Part shown: positions 16,112 to 23,615 of the stretch, in pieces
Numbering within the stretch: position 1 is the stretch's first letter
Layout: each line of letters begins with the position of its first letter
Assembly (NCBI RefSeq): GCF_049059935.1
Contig: NZ_JBMGQR010000027.1
Location: forward strand, 1 to 49,103
Source of the DNA: JAURVT01 sp049059935
Lineage (GTDB): Bacteria; Actinomycetota; Actinomycetes; Propionibacteriales; Nocardioidaceae
Direction of reading: 5' to 3'
DNA length: 49,103 nt
Notes under the pieces: model-generated
Database searches by the model: none
What the model was told of the DNA's origin: nothing
The model's input: only the letters and a program-made list of their open reading frames with translations
Position numbers and translations under genes: made by a program

Positions 16112-17265
16112 GAGGCGGCCGCCCCGAACGGCACCGACGCGCGGGACGCGACGGGCGGTGCCGGGTGCTCCCAGCGTCCGCGGCGCGCGAGCTCGGGCAG
16201 CACGCCCTCGCCGAAGCGGTACGACTCCTCCAGGTGCGGGTAGCCCGACAGCACGAACTCCTCGATGCCGACGGCCGCGTACTCCTCGATCAGGTCGGCG
16301 ATCTCGGTGTGGCTGCCCACCATCGCGGTGCCGGCGCCGCCGCGGACGAGCCCGACGCCCGCCCACAGGTTCGGGTAGACCTCGAGCGAGTCCTTGGAGC
16401 CCCGGTTCAGCTCGAGCATCCGGGCCTGGCCGACGGACTCGCTGCGCCTGAGCCCGGCCTGCACCCTCGCGATCTGCTCGTCGTCGATGCCGGCGAGCAG
16501 ACGGTCGGCCTCGGCCCACGCCTCCTCGGACGTGTCGCGCGCGATCGTGTGCAGGCGGATGCCGAAGCGGATCTCGTCCTCGCGTCCCTGCTCGGCGGCG
16601 AGCCCACGGATCCACCGCACCTTCTCCGCGACGGCCTCGGGTGGCTCGCCCCACGTCAGGTATACGTCGACGTGCCTCGCCGCGACGGCGCCCGCCGCCG
16701 GCGACGACCCGCCGAAGTAGATCTCGGGGACGGGGTCGGGCAGGTTCTGCAGCGTCGCGTTCTCGACGGCCAGGTGCGTGCCCTCGAACGTGACGGTCTC
16801 GCCGCGCCACAGCGCCCGGACGACGTGCAGGAACTCGCCGCACCGCTCGTACCGCTCGTCCTTGTCGAGGAAGTCGCCGTACATCCGCTGCTCGTGCGAC
16901 TCCCCTCCGGTGACGACGTTGAGCAGCAGCCGTCCACCCGACATGTTCTGGAACGTGCCGGCCATCTGCGCGGCCAGGTAGGGCGCGACGATGCCGGGGC
17001 GGAACGCGACGAGGAACTTCAGCCGGTCCGACACCGAGGCGAGCATCGCCGTCGAGACCCAGGCGTCCTCGCACCACGCGCCCGTCGGCGTCAGCGCTGC
17101 CTCGAAGCCGAGCTGCTCGGCGCTGCGGGCGATCTGGCCGAGGTACGGCACCGACGCCGGACGTCCGGACGGACCGGCGCTGAGGCCGTGCCCGCCGCCG
17201 ACCACCTGACGTCCGTCGCCACCGTTGGTGGGCAGGAACCAGTGGAACTTCAACAGATCGCTCAT
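16108..17265 (-). CDS. ssuD: FMNH2-dependent alkanesulfonate/methanesulfonate monooxygenase
   Basis: 385 residues, clearly SsuD/MsuD type. It has FHWFLPTNGGDG at the start, PTGAWCEDAW with the conserved Cys, RLKFLVAFRPG, the NVVTGG loop, YFGGSSPAAG, VYLTWGEPPE, FGIRLHTIARDT (catalytic His/Arg), LWAGVGLVRGGAGTAMVG and FVLSGYPHLEESYR. The reaction is R-sulfonate + FMNH2 + O2 to aldehyde + sulfite. Its placement after sfnG and an SfnB/MsuC-like gene suggests that methanesulfonate is the relevant substrate, which is inference. ATG 17265 follows the upstream stop by 20 bases. Confidence 0.88.
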   Translation of the reverse strand: MSDLLKFHWFLPTNGGDGRQVVGGGHGLSAGPSGRPASVPYLGQIARSAEQLGFEAALTPTGAWCEDAWVSTAMLASVSDRLKFLVAFRPGIVAPYLAAQMAGTFQNMSGGRLLLNVVTGGESHEQRMYGDFLDKDERYERCGEFLHVVRALWRGETVTFEGTHLAVENATLQNLPDPVPEIYFGGSSPAAGAVAARHVDVYLTWGEPPEAVAEKVRWIRGLAAEQGREDEIRFGIRLHTIARDTSEEAWAEADRLLAGIDDEQIARVQAGLRRSESVGQARMLELNRGSKDSLEVYPNLWAGVGLVRGGAGTAMVGSHTEIADLIEEYAAVGIEEFVLSGYPHLEESYRFGEGVLPELARRGRWEHPAPPVASRASVPFGAAAS

Positions 17266-17285
17266 GGGTGTCCGTCCTCGAGAAG

Positions 17286-18500
17286 TCAGAGCTGGCCGTG
17301 GTTGGGGGGCAGCGTGCCGTCGAGCGCGTAGCGTCCGAGGTGCTGCACCTTCCAGGCCGCGGGGTCGTGCAGGGTGTGGGTACGGGCGTTGCGCCAGTGC
17401 CGGTGCAGGTTGAGCGAGTCGAGCGCCGAGCGGGTGCCGCTCACCTCGAACAGCCGGCTCGCGGCGTCGACCGACGCCTTCGCGGTGGCGGCTCGCGCGG
17501 CGGCGACCGCGAGGCTCGCGGCGCCGGCCGTCTCGGCGGTGAGGTCGGCGTCGGCGCGGTCGATCGCGCGGCCGGCCTCGGCCACCAGCGCCTCGGCGCC
17601 GCGCACCGCGAGCTCCAGCTCGCCGAACGCGTGGACGACGAGCGGGTCGTCGGCATGACGCTCGACGCCCGCGTCGGGGAACGGGCGGCTCCTGGTGGTG
17701 ACGAACTCGGCCGCGTCGCGGATCGCCGCGCGCGCGATGCCGGCGTCGATCGCGGCGTGCAGCACCTGCGCGAACGCGCCGTACGTCTGCGGACCCTCGA
17801 AGGTCAGGTGGAACGGGGTGATCCGGCTGTCGTCCACCTCCACGCCATGGAGCGTGACGGTGCCGCTGGCCGTGGTGCGCTGGCCCATGCCGGCCCAGTC
17901 GTCCACCACGGTGACGCCCGGTGCCGTCCGTTCCACCCACGCGACGTGCAGCGGCCCGTCGACGTCGAGGTGGGCGAGCACGGGGATCCAGTCCGCGAAC
18001 AGCGCGCCGGTGCTGTAGCCCTTCTCGCCGTCGAGCCGCCAGGTGCCGTCGCCGGCGGGCGTCAGCGTGGTCCGGTAGTCGCGGACGTGCGCGGTGCCCA
18101 CCTCGGACTGCGCGTTGCCCAGCCGCCTGCCGCGCAGCACCTCGCCGAAGAAGAACGCCTGCTGCGCGGGCGTGCCCTGGTGCCGCAGCGCGTTGACGTA
18201 GACGAAGTGGCTGTGCGGGATCTGCGCGACGTTGGGGTCGCCCGCGGCGAGCAGCGCGACCACCTGCGTCAGCACCTCGGCCGACACGTCGGCGCCGCCG
18301 TGCTCGGCCGGCACCGTGACGCCCAGCAGCCCCGACGCGGACAGCTCGTCGAGCTCGGCCGCGGGCAGGATCCGCTCGGCGTCGCGACGCGCGGAGCCCT
18401 CGGCCAGGCGGACGGCGAACGTCCGCGCGACGTCGACGGCCTCGGCGGGCGTCAGGACGGGGACGCGGTCGGTGCCCACGTCCTCCACGGTCGCCGACAT
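17286..18500 (-). CDS. sfnB: SfnB/MsuC-family flavin monooxygenase (acyl-CoA dehydrogenase fold)
   Basis: 404 residues with an acyl-CoA dehydrogenase-like fold: LGVTVPAEHGGADVS, the middle domain with EKGYSTGALFADWIPVLA and GMGQRTTASGTVTLHGVEV, and the C-terminal helical domain ending NLHRHWRNARTHTLHDPAAWK. The RH(W/R)RNARTHTLHDP end is typical of SfnB, DszC and MsuC sulfur monooxygenases rather than true acyl-CoA dehydrogenases. In this operon it is the candidate for methanesulfinate to methanesulfonate oxidation. Its ATG shares one base with the sfnG stop (TGATG). Confidence 0.85.
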   Translation of the reverse strand: MSATVEDVGTDRVPVLTPAEAVDVARTFAVRLAEGSARRDAERILPAAELDELSASGLLGVTVPAEHGGADVSAEVLTQVVALLAAGDPNVAQIPHSHFVYVNALRHQGTPAQQAFFFGEVLRGRRLGNAQSEVGTAHVRDYRTTLTPAGDGTWRLDGEKGYSTGALFADWIPVLAHLDVDGPLHVAWVERTAPGVTVVDDWAGMGQRTTASGTVTLHGVEVDDSRITPFHLTFEGPQTYGAFAQVLHAAIDAGIARAAIRDAAEFVTTRSRPFPDAGVERHADDPLVVHAFGELELAVRGAEALVAEAGRAIDRADADLTAETAGAASLAVAAARAATAKASVDAASRLFEVSGTRSALDSLNLHRHWRNARTHTLHDPAAWKVQHLGRYALDGTLPPNHGQL

Positions 18501-19624
18501 CAGACCCGCTCCAGCTCGGCCGCCTCCAGCTCGCGGACGAGCGGCAGCACCTCGCGTCCGAAGTACTGGACGTCCTCGTGGTAGTGCAGGAAGCCCAGCA
18601 GCAGCAGGTTCGCGCCGCGCCGCTTGTACTCGAGCATCCGCTCGGCGATCTGCTCCGGCGTCCCGATCAGGCCGGTGCGGAAGCCGTCGTTGTACTGGAC
18701 GAGGTCGGAGAACTCCGAGTCCTGCCACATGCCCTTCTTGTCGCCGGTGGCCTGCCCGGCCTGCTTCACCGCGGCGCCGAACCCCTCGACGGCCTCGCGG
18801 TCGGCCTTGTCGACGATCTCGCGCAGCACGTCGCGGGCCTCGGCCTCGGTGTCGCGCCCGATGAAGAACCCGTTGACGCCGAACCGGACGGCGCCCTCGG
18901 GTCGGCCGTGGACCCGCGCCACGTCGTTCACGTCGCGGATCTGCTGCTCGATGCCGTCGGGGGTGTTGCCGTTGGCGAGGTACCAGTCGGACACGCGCCC
19001 GGCCATGCCCTGGGCGTCCGAGGAGTTGCCGCCCTGGAAGACCTCCGGGTGCGGGCGGCCCTCGCTGGCCAGCGGCTTGGGCTTGAGGTCGAAGTCGTGC
19101 AGGCGGTAGAAGTCGCCGTTCAGCTCGGCGTGGTCCGAGGTCCAGATCTCCTTGAGGTAGGAGATGAACTCCTCGGAGCGGCGGTAGCGCTCACCGTGCT
19201 CGAGCCACGGCTCGCCCAGCTTGGTGAACTCGTCCTTGAACCAGCCGCTGACGACGTTGACCGCCGCGCGCCCGTTCGACAGGTGGTCGGCGGTGGCGAG
19301 GAACTTGGCCAGCACGCCGGGCTGCCACAGGCCCGGGTGCACGGCCGCGATCACCTTGAGCCGCTCGGTCGCGAGCAGCAGCGCGAGGCTGAACGACGTG
19401 GACTCGTGCTGGTAGGCCGCGCCGTACGACGCCATGTAGCGCACCTGCGAGAGCGCGTACTCGAAGCCGTTGTCCTCGGCCAGGCGCGCGAGGGTGCGGT
19501 TGTAGTCGTAGTCCCAGCTCGTCCGCTGCTCGATCCTGCTGACGACGAGGCCGCCGCTGACGTTGGGCACCCAGTAGGCGAACTTCAGGGGCTCGTGCAG
19601 GTGGGGCGCGGGGGTGGCGGTCAT
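18500..19624 (-). CDS. sfnG: Dimethyl sulfone monooxygenase
   Basis: 374 residues, LLM class. The SfnG hallmarks are very clear: FAYWVPNVSGGLVVSRIEQRT at the N-terminus, then DYDYNRTLARLAEDNGFEYALSQ, VVSGWFKDEF, GEPWLEHGERYRRSEEFI, FQGGNSSDAQGMA, YLANGNTP, LVQYNDGF and LIGTPEQIAERM. SfnG converts dimethyl sulfone with FMNH2 and O2 to methanesulfinate and formaldehyde. It is the first gene of the minus-strand operon, with CGGAG before the ATG. The 165-base divergent spacer to the DUF1295 gene should carry the promoter. I see no SAM riboswitch or known sulfur-regulator box in it. Confidence 0.92.
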   Translation of the reverse strand: MTATPAPHLHEPLKFAYWVPNVSGGLVVSRIEQRTSWDYDYNRTLARLAEDNGFEYALSQVRYMASYGAAYQHESTSFSLALLLATERLKVIAAVHPGLWQPGVLAKFLATADHLSNGRAAVNVVSGWFKDEFTKLGEPWLEHGERYRRSEEFISYLKEIWTSDHAELNGDFYRLHDFDLKPKPLASEGRPHPEVFQGGNSSDAQGMAGRVSDWYLANGNTPDGIEQQIRDVNDVARVHGRPEGAVRFGVNGFFIGRDTEAEARDVLREIVDKADREAVEGFGAAVKQAGQATGDKKGMWQDSEFSDLVQYNDGFRTGLIGTPEQIAERMLEYKRRGANLLLLGFLHYHEDVQYFGREVLPLVRELEAAELERV

Positions 19625-19789
19625 GGGGGCTCCGGGGGTCCGAGGGAGTCAGGAGAGCATGTCTATCGACTCAGTGTGCTTTGGTCGGACGAGGTCGCAC
19701 TGCGGCGTCCGCATGCTGGATCGGCGCGTCTCCGCGTGCGCCGCCGCGGGCGGGCGGGGAGGCTGGCGGGGACGAGTGAGGAGCACGGC

Positions 19790-20584
19790 ATGGGTGTGGA
19801 CTGGAAGAACCTGCGACGGGTGACGGCGACGTCCGCCCTCGCGGCGGGCGTGCTGCAGACGGCCACCGCCGTCCTCGCGCTGCGGGACGGGCGGCGCGAC
19901 TACGCCGACCCGGTGTGGGGCCCCGGCCTGGCCGCAGTGGCGGTGACGTCGGCCGTGGTCGGCAACGGCGACCCGCGTCGACGGTGGGCGCTCGCCGCGC
20001 TCACCACCGCGTGGGCCGTCCGCCTGGGTGGGCTCACCTACGGCCGTGTGCGCGACAGCGACGAGGAGGACCCGCGCTACACCGAGTTCCTCGAGGGCGA
20101 CGGACCCGCCGCGGTCGTCTCCAAGGTGTTCGTGACGCAGGGCCTGGCGCAGGTGCTCGTCTCCGCACCCCTGCAGGTGGCGGCCGCGAGCGTCCTGCCC
20201 CGGACGGCGCGACGCTGGCTGCTGCCGGCCGGGCTCGCCGTCATGGTGGGCGGCGCGGTGATGGAGGCCACCGCCGACCGTCAGAAGGCCGCGTTCATGG
20301 AGCGCGACCGCGACGACCGTCCCGACGTCCTCGACACCGGGCTGTGGGGCTGGTCGCGCCACCCGAACTACTTCGGCGACTCGTGCGTCTGGTGGGGCGC
20401 GTGGATCGCGTCCGCCGCGTCGGCCCCCGCAGCCCTGACCTTCCCCGCCCCCATCGCGATGTCGTACTTCCTGGTGTTCGCCACGGGCGCGCGGCGCACC
20501 GAGAAGCGCATGCAGGAGCGCCCCGCCTACCAGGACTACCAGCGGCGGGTCTCGTTCTTCGTCCCGCTGCCGCCGAAGGGCTAG
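19790..20584 (+). CDS. DUF1295 (steroid 5-alpha-reductase-like) membrane protein
   Basis: 264 residues with about six hydrophobic segments. The family signature is in the C-terminal half: MEATADRQKAAF, then DTGLWGWSRHPNYFGDSCVWWG and a final EKRMQERPAYQDYQRRVSFFVP. This is the isoprenylcysteine methyltransferase/5-alpha-reductase-like DUF1295 group, an inner-membrane enzyme of unknown substrate. The ATG has GTGAGGAG upstream. Its TAG stop interlocks with the stop of the convergent ligase gene in the sequence CTAG. Confidence 0.85.
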   Translation: MGVDWKNLRRVTATSALAAGVLQTATAVLALRDGRRDYADPVWGPGLAAVAVTSAVVGNGDPRRRWALAALTTAWAVRLGGLTYGRVRDSDEEDPRYTEFLEGDGPAAVVSKVFVTQGLAQVLVSAPLQVAAASVLPRTARRWLLPAGLAVMVGGAVMEATADRQKAAFMERDRDDRPDVLDTGLWGWSRHPNYFGDSCVWWGAWIASAASAPAALTFPAPIAMSYFLVFATGARRTEKRMQERPAYQDYQRRVSFFVPLPPKG

Positions 20585-21546
20585 GGCTCGCGACGCACGT
20601 CGGCCGGCGCGACGTCCGTCCGCAGGCCCTTGAACGACGGGTGCCGCAGCCGGCCGGCGGTCGTCCACTCCGCGAACGCCACCTGGGCGACCAGCTCGGG
20701 GAGCACCCACTGCGCCGTCCTCTCGCGGGGCGGGTTGACGAACGGGCTGTGATCGATGGCCAGGGCGTCGAGACGGTCGCGCAGGTCGGCGAGCGTCGCG
20801 GCGGTGAACCCGGTGCCCACGTTGCCGGCATAGACCAGCTCGCCGTCGTCGTAGAAGCCGACGAGCAGCGCGCCCAGCCTCAGCCGCGACCCGGTCGGCG
20901 GCACCCACCCGCCGACGACGAGCTCCTGCTGGCGTCCGCACTTGAGCTTGAGCCAGGCCGGGGACCGCCCGGACCGGTACGCGGCGTCGGCGCGCTTGGC
21001 GATCAGGCCCTCCCAGCTCGCGGCGCAGGCGGCGTCGAAGGCGTCGGACGTGCCGTCGGCGGGGGAGTGCTCGACGTAGACGAGCGCGTCGTGCCACGCG
21101 TCGAGGTCCAGCAGGGCCTGCTTGCGCTGCAGCTGCGTGAGGCCGCGGACGTCGTGGCCGTCGAACCGCAGCAGGTCGAAGACGTGGAACCACACGGGCA
21201 CCCCGGTGCGCGCGATGGTGCGAGCGTCGGTGAGGTGGATCCGCTTCTGCAGCCGTCCGAAGCTGGTGTGGCCGCCCACCACGTCGTCGTCGAAGGCGAC
21301 GACCTCGCCGTCGACCACGAAGTCGGTGCCGCCCACCTGGTCGTCCAGGGCCGCGACGATCTCGGGGTAGGTCGCACTGACGTCGTTGCGATTGCGCGAC
21401 AGCAGCCGCGTACGTCCGTCCGAGCGGATCGCCAGCACCCGGACGCCGTCGAGCTTGCGCTCCAGCACCCACCCCTCGCCGGGGGCGCGGACCGTCGTCG
21501 GCGACGCGAGCTGGGGTTCGACCCACGACGACGGCGAGCTGGGCAT
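20581..21546 (-). CDS. ATP-dependent DNA ligase, LigD ligase-domain type
   Basis: 321 residues. The nucleotidyltransferase motifs are complete: ERKLDGVR (motif I with the adenylated Lys), VDGEVVAFDD (III), VFDLLRFDG (IIIa), WEGLIAKR (IV) and PAWLKLKC (V). The OB-fold C-terminal part begins at about residue 205 (QELVVGGWVPP, YAGNVGTGF). The length fits a stand-alone ligase domain (LigC/LigD-lig type) without polymerase or phosphoesterase domains. It seals nicks using ATP and may act in end joining or repair; no ku gene is in the window. ATG 21546 is the first start giving this domain. Confidence 0.9.
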   Translation of the reverse strand: MPSSPSSWVEPQLASPTTVRAPGEGWVLERKLDGVRVLAIRSDGRTRLLSRNRNDVSATYPEIVAALDDQVGGTDFVVDGEVVAFDDDVVGGHTSFGRLQKRIHLTDARTIARTGVPVWFHVFDLLRFDGHDVRGLTQLQRKQALLDLDAWHDALVYVEHSPADGTSDAFDAACAASWEGLIAKRADAAYRSGRSPAWLKLKCGRQQELVVGGWVPPTGSRLRLGALLVGFYDDGELVYAGNVGTGFTAATLADLRDRLDALAIDHSPFVNPPRERTAQWVLPELVAQVAFAEWTTAGRLRHPSFKGLRTDVAPADVRREP

Positions 21547-21645
21547 CGGGCCACTCTGCGGCACCGGGGCCCGGTGCGCGACCGGACGGTGTCGCGATTG
21601 CGCCGTTTCGGCCCGGTGCGACCCCGAGAGGCGCATGCTGGGTCG

Positions 21646-22284
21646 GTGACCGACGTCGAGGTGATCCCCCCGCTGGCGCCCACCGCCGACCGGGCGGGGG
21701 GCGGCGACCTCGACTCGATGCACCCGGTGGACGACTGCGTCGCGTCCGCCGTGGCGCACTTCGGCGACGGTCTCTCGCAGCACGGGTGGCTGACGCTGCT
21801 GCAGCGGGTGCGCACCGGGCTCGCGACCATGGACGCCAACTGCGCGCAGGCGCTGCAGCACGCGCGGCAGACGCCCCAGGGCACCTGGGAGGTGTACGGG
21901 CACGGGCAGGTCGGCGCGGTGTCGATCGGCTCGTTCATCGCCGAAGTCGACCACGACGCCTACCGGCTCTCGCGCACCCTGCTCGGACGGCTCGGGCTCG
22001 AGCAGTACCGCGCCGGGGCCGACGACATCGCCCCCGACGAGCTGCTCCTGCGCATCCCCGCCGACGACCAGCCCGCCTGGACCTCGATGGTGCGCGACGT
22101 CGCCGCCGGACGTCCGATGGCCGACCTGCACCACCGGCTCGTCGACCGCGGCGCGCACCGCTCGCCCGCGATCACGCTGGCCGGGCTGTCGCACCCGCTG
22201 CCGGACACGGGACGCCCGATCGTCATGGGCGTCGTGATCACCGCCCCGCTCGGCTCGCGGATCGGGCGCTCGACCGCACCCTGA
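21646..22284 (+). CDS. Hypothetical protein with probable PAS-like domain
   Basis: 212 residues with a GTG start and no Shine-Dalgarno; CATGCT lies six bases upstream, so it may be leaderless. The N-terminal 80 residues are helical (HPVDDCVASAVAHFGDG, LQRVRTGLATMDANCAQAL). Residues about 85-205 read like a PAS fold: GSFIAEVDHDAYRLSRTLLGRLGL, then IPADDQPAWTSMVRDVAAG and a final strand PIVMGVVITAP. No output domain is present, so it may be a stand-alone sensor or partner. It is divergent from the DNA ligase gene. The PAS assignment is by eye and uncertain. Confidence 0.6.
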   Translation: MTDVEVIPPLAPTADRAGGGDLDSMHPVDDCVASAVAHFGDGLSQHGWLTLLQRVRTGLATMDANCAQALQHARQTPQGTWEVYGHGQVGAVSIGSFIAEVDHDAYRLSRTLLGRLGLEQYRAGADDIAPDELLLRIPADDQPAWTSMVRDVAAGRPMADLHHRLVDRGAHRSPAITLAGLSHPLPDTGRPIVMGVVITAPLGSRIGRSTAP

Positions 22285-22337
22285 CGGCTGTCCGTCCGCG
22301 CTGCCGACGACGTCACCCGGTGCTGTACTGGACCCCG

Positions 22338-22353
22338 GTCCACGGTCGTGGAC
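22338..22353. promoter_or_regulatory. Inverted repeat GTCCAC-N4-GTGGAC upstream of the FAD monooxygenase
   Basis: A perfect six-base inverted repeat with a four-base spacer ends 22 bases before the ATG of the FAD monooxygenase gene. Its size and position fit a repressor operator between promoter and start. A small hairpin in the leader is the alternative. No dedicated regulator gene is adjacent. Confidence 0.35.
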
Positions 22354-22375
22354 GCACCCCCACCCGTGAGGACCC

Positions 22376-23614
22376 ATGAGCGCCGACCGCACCCCGTCCC
22401 GAGGCTCGATCCTGGTGACCGGAGGGAGCATCGCCGGTCCGGCGGCCGCGTTCTGGCTGAGCCGGGCGGGTTGGCAGGTCACCGTGCTCGAGCGCTGGGA
22501 CGGTCCGCGTCCGGGCGGGCAGAACATCGATGTTCGCGGCCTGGCCCGCGACGTCCTCGACGAGATGGGCCTCACCGACGCGGTCCTGGGCGCCAACACC
22601 GGCGAGCAGGGCACGCGCTTCGTCGACGAGGACGGCGAGACGATCTCGGAGTTCCCGGTCACCGAGGGGGCGGGCGACGGGCCGACCGCCGAGCTCGAGG
22701 TGCTGCGCGGCGAGCTGGCACGCGTGGTCGTCGAGGCCTGCCCCGACGACGTCACCTGGTGGTTCGGCGACCAGGTGATCGACCTCGACCAGCCGGGCGA
22801 CCGCGTGTCGGTCACGCTCGCGTCAGGCGACGTCCACGACTTCGACCTCGTCGTCGTGGCCGAGGGCGCCGGGTCGCGGACGCGCGGGCTGCTGCTCGAC
22901 GGCGACGACGCGCCGACGCTCAAGCGCCTCGGCATGTACACCGCCTACGGCACCATCCCGCGTACCCCGGAGGACGACGACTGGTGGCGGTGGATGAGCG
23001 TCACCGGCTCGCGGTCGCTGTCGCTGCGCCCCGACAACCTCGGCACCACCCGCGCCACGCTGTCGTTCATGAGCGACCCGGTCGACTTCGTCGGCCTCGA
23101 CCGCGACGGCCAGCTCGCCGTCCTGCGCGAGCGCTTCGGCGACCTCGGCTGGGAGGCGCCCCGCGTGCTCGACGCGATCGAGGGGTCGGACGACCTCTAC
23201 GTCGAGGACCTCACGCAGGTGATGAGCCCGACGTGGAGCGTCGGCCGCGTCTGCCTCCTGGGCGACGCCGCCTGGTGCGTCACGCCGATCGCCGGCGGCG
23301 GGACGTCGCTCGCGCTGACGGGCGCCTACGTGCTGGCCGCGGAGCTGGCCAGGCTCGAGCCGGGCGAGCACCCGTCGTCGGCGTTGGACGCCTACGAGGC
23401 GTGGATGCGCCCGCTCGTCGACGAGATCCAGACGCTGCCGCCGGGCGTCCCGCGCGTGGCCAACCCCGAGTCCCGCCTCGGCGTCGCGCTGTTCCGCACC
23501 GGCACGCGCCTCGCGGCGTCGGGCCCCGTCCAGGCCCTCGCGGGGCGGTTCGGCGGTGGCGGCCAGGGGACCGACCGCACGCTGCCGGAGATGCCAGCGG
23601 GCGTCCGGGCGTGA
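22376..23614 (+). CDS. FAD-dependent monooxygenase (PHBH/tetracycline-hydroxylase-like)
   Basis: 412 residues, group A flavoprotein monooxygenase. The FAD-binding motif is ILVTGGSIAGPAAAFWLSRAGWQVTVLER (GGSIAG in place of GxGxxG, with the acidic Glu). FDLVVVAEGAGSRTR is the mid-protein DG-type motif, and CLLGDAAWCVTPIAGGGTSLALTGAYVLAAEL is the GD motif. There is no C-terminal membrane segment. It hydroxylates or inactivates an aromatic or polyketide-like substrate using NAD(P)H and O2; the substrate is unknown. RBS GAGGA 6 bases upstream. Confidence 0.87.
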   Translation: MSADRTPSRGSILVTGGSIAGPAAAFWLSRAGWQVTVLERWDGPRPGGQNIDVRGLARDVLDEMGLTDAVLGANTGEQGTRFVDEDGETISEFPVTEGAGDGPTAELEVLRGELARVVVEACPDDVTWWFGDQVIDLDQPGDRVSVTLASGDVHDFDLVVVAEGAGSRTRGLLLDGDDAPTLKRLGMYTAYGTIPRTPEDDDWWRWMSVTGSRSLSLRPDNLGTTRATLSFMSDPVDFVGLDRDGQLAVLRERFGDLGWEAPRVLDAIEGSDDLYVEDLTQVMSPTWSVGRVCLLGDAAWCVTPIAGGGTSLALTGAYVLAAELARLEPGEHPSSALDAYEAWMRPLVDEIQTLPPGVPRVANPESRLGVALFRTGTRLAASGPVQALAGRFGGGGQGTDRTLPEMPAGVRA

Positions 23615-23615
23615 C

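Noticed and set aside
17286..18500. Acyl-CoA dehydrogenase of fatty-acid oxidation
   Set aside because: The C-terminal RNARTHTLHDP motif and the sfnG/ssuD operon context fit the SfnB/DszC/MsuC sulfur monooxygenases.
19625..19789. Possible SAM riboswitch or McbR-type TAGAC palindrome upstream of sfnG
   Set aside because: The spacer contains GAGTCGATAGAC but not a true TAGAC/GTCTA inverted repeat, and no riboswitch core is recognisable.
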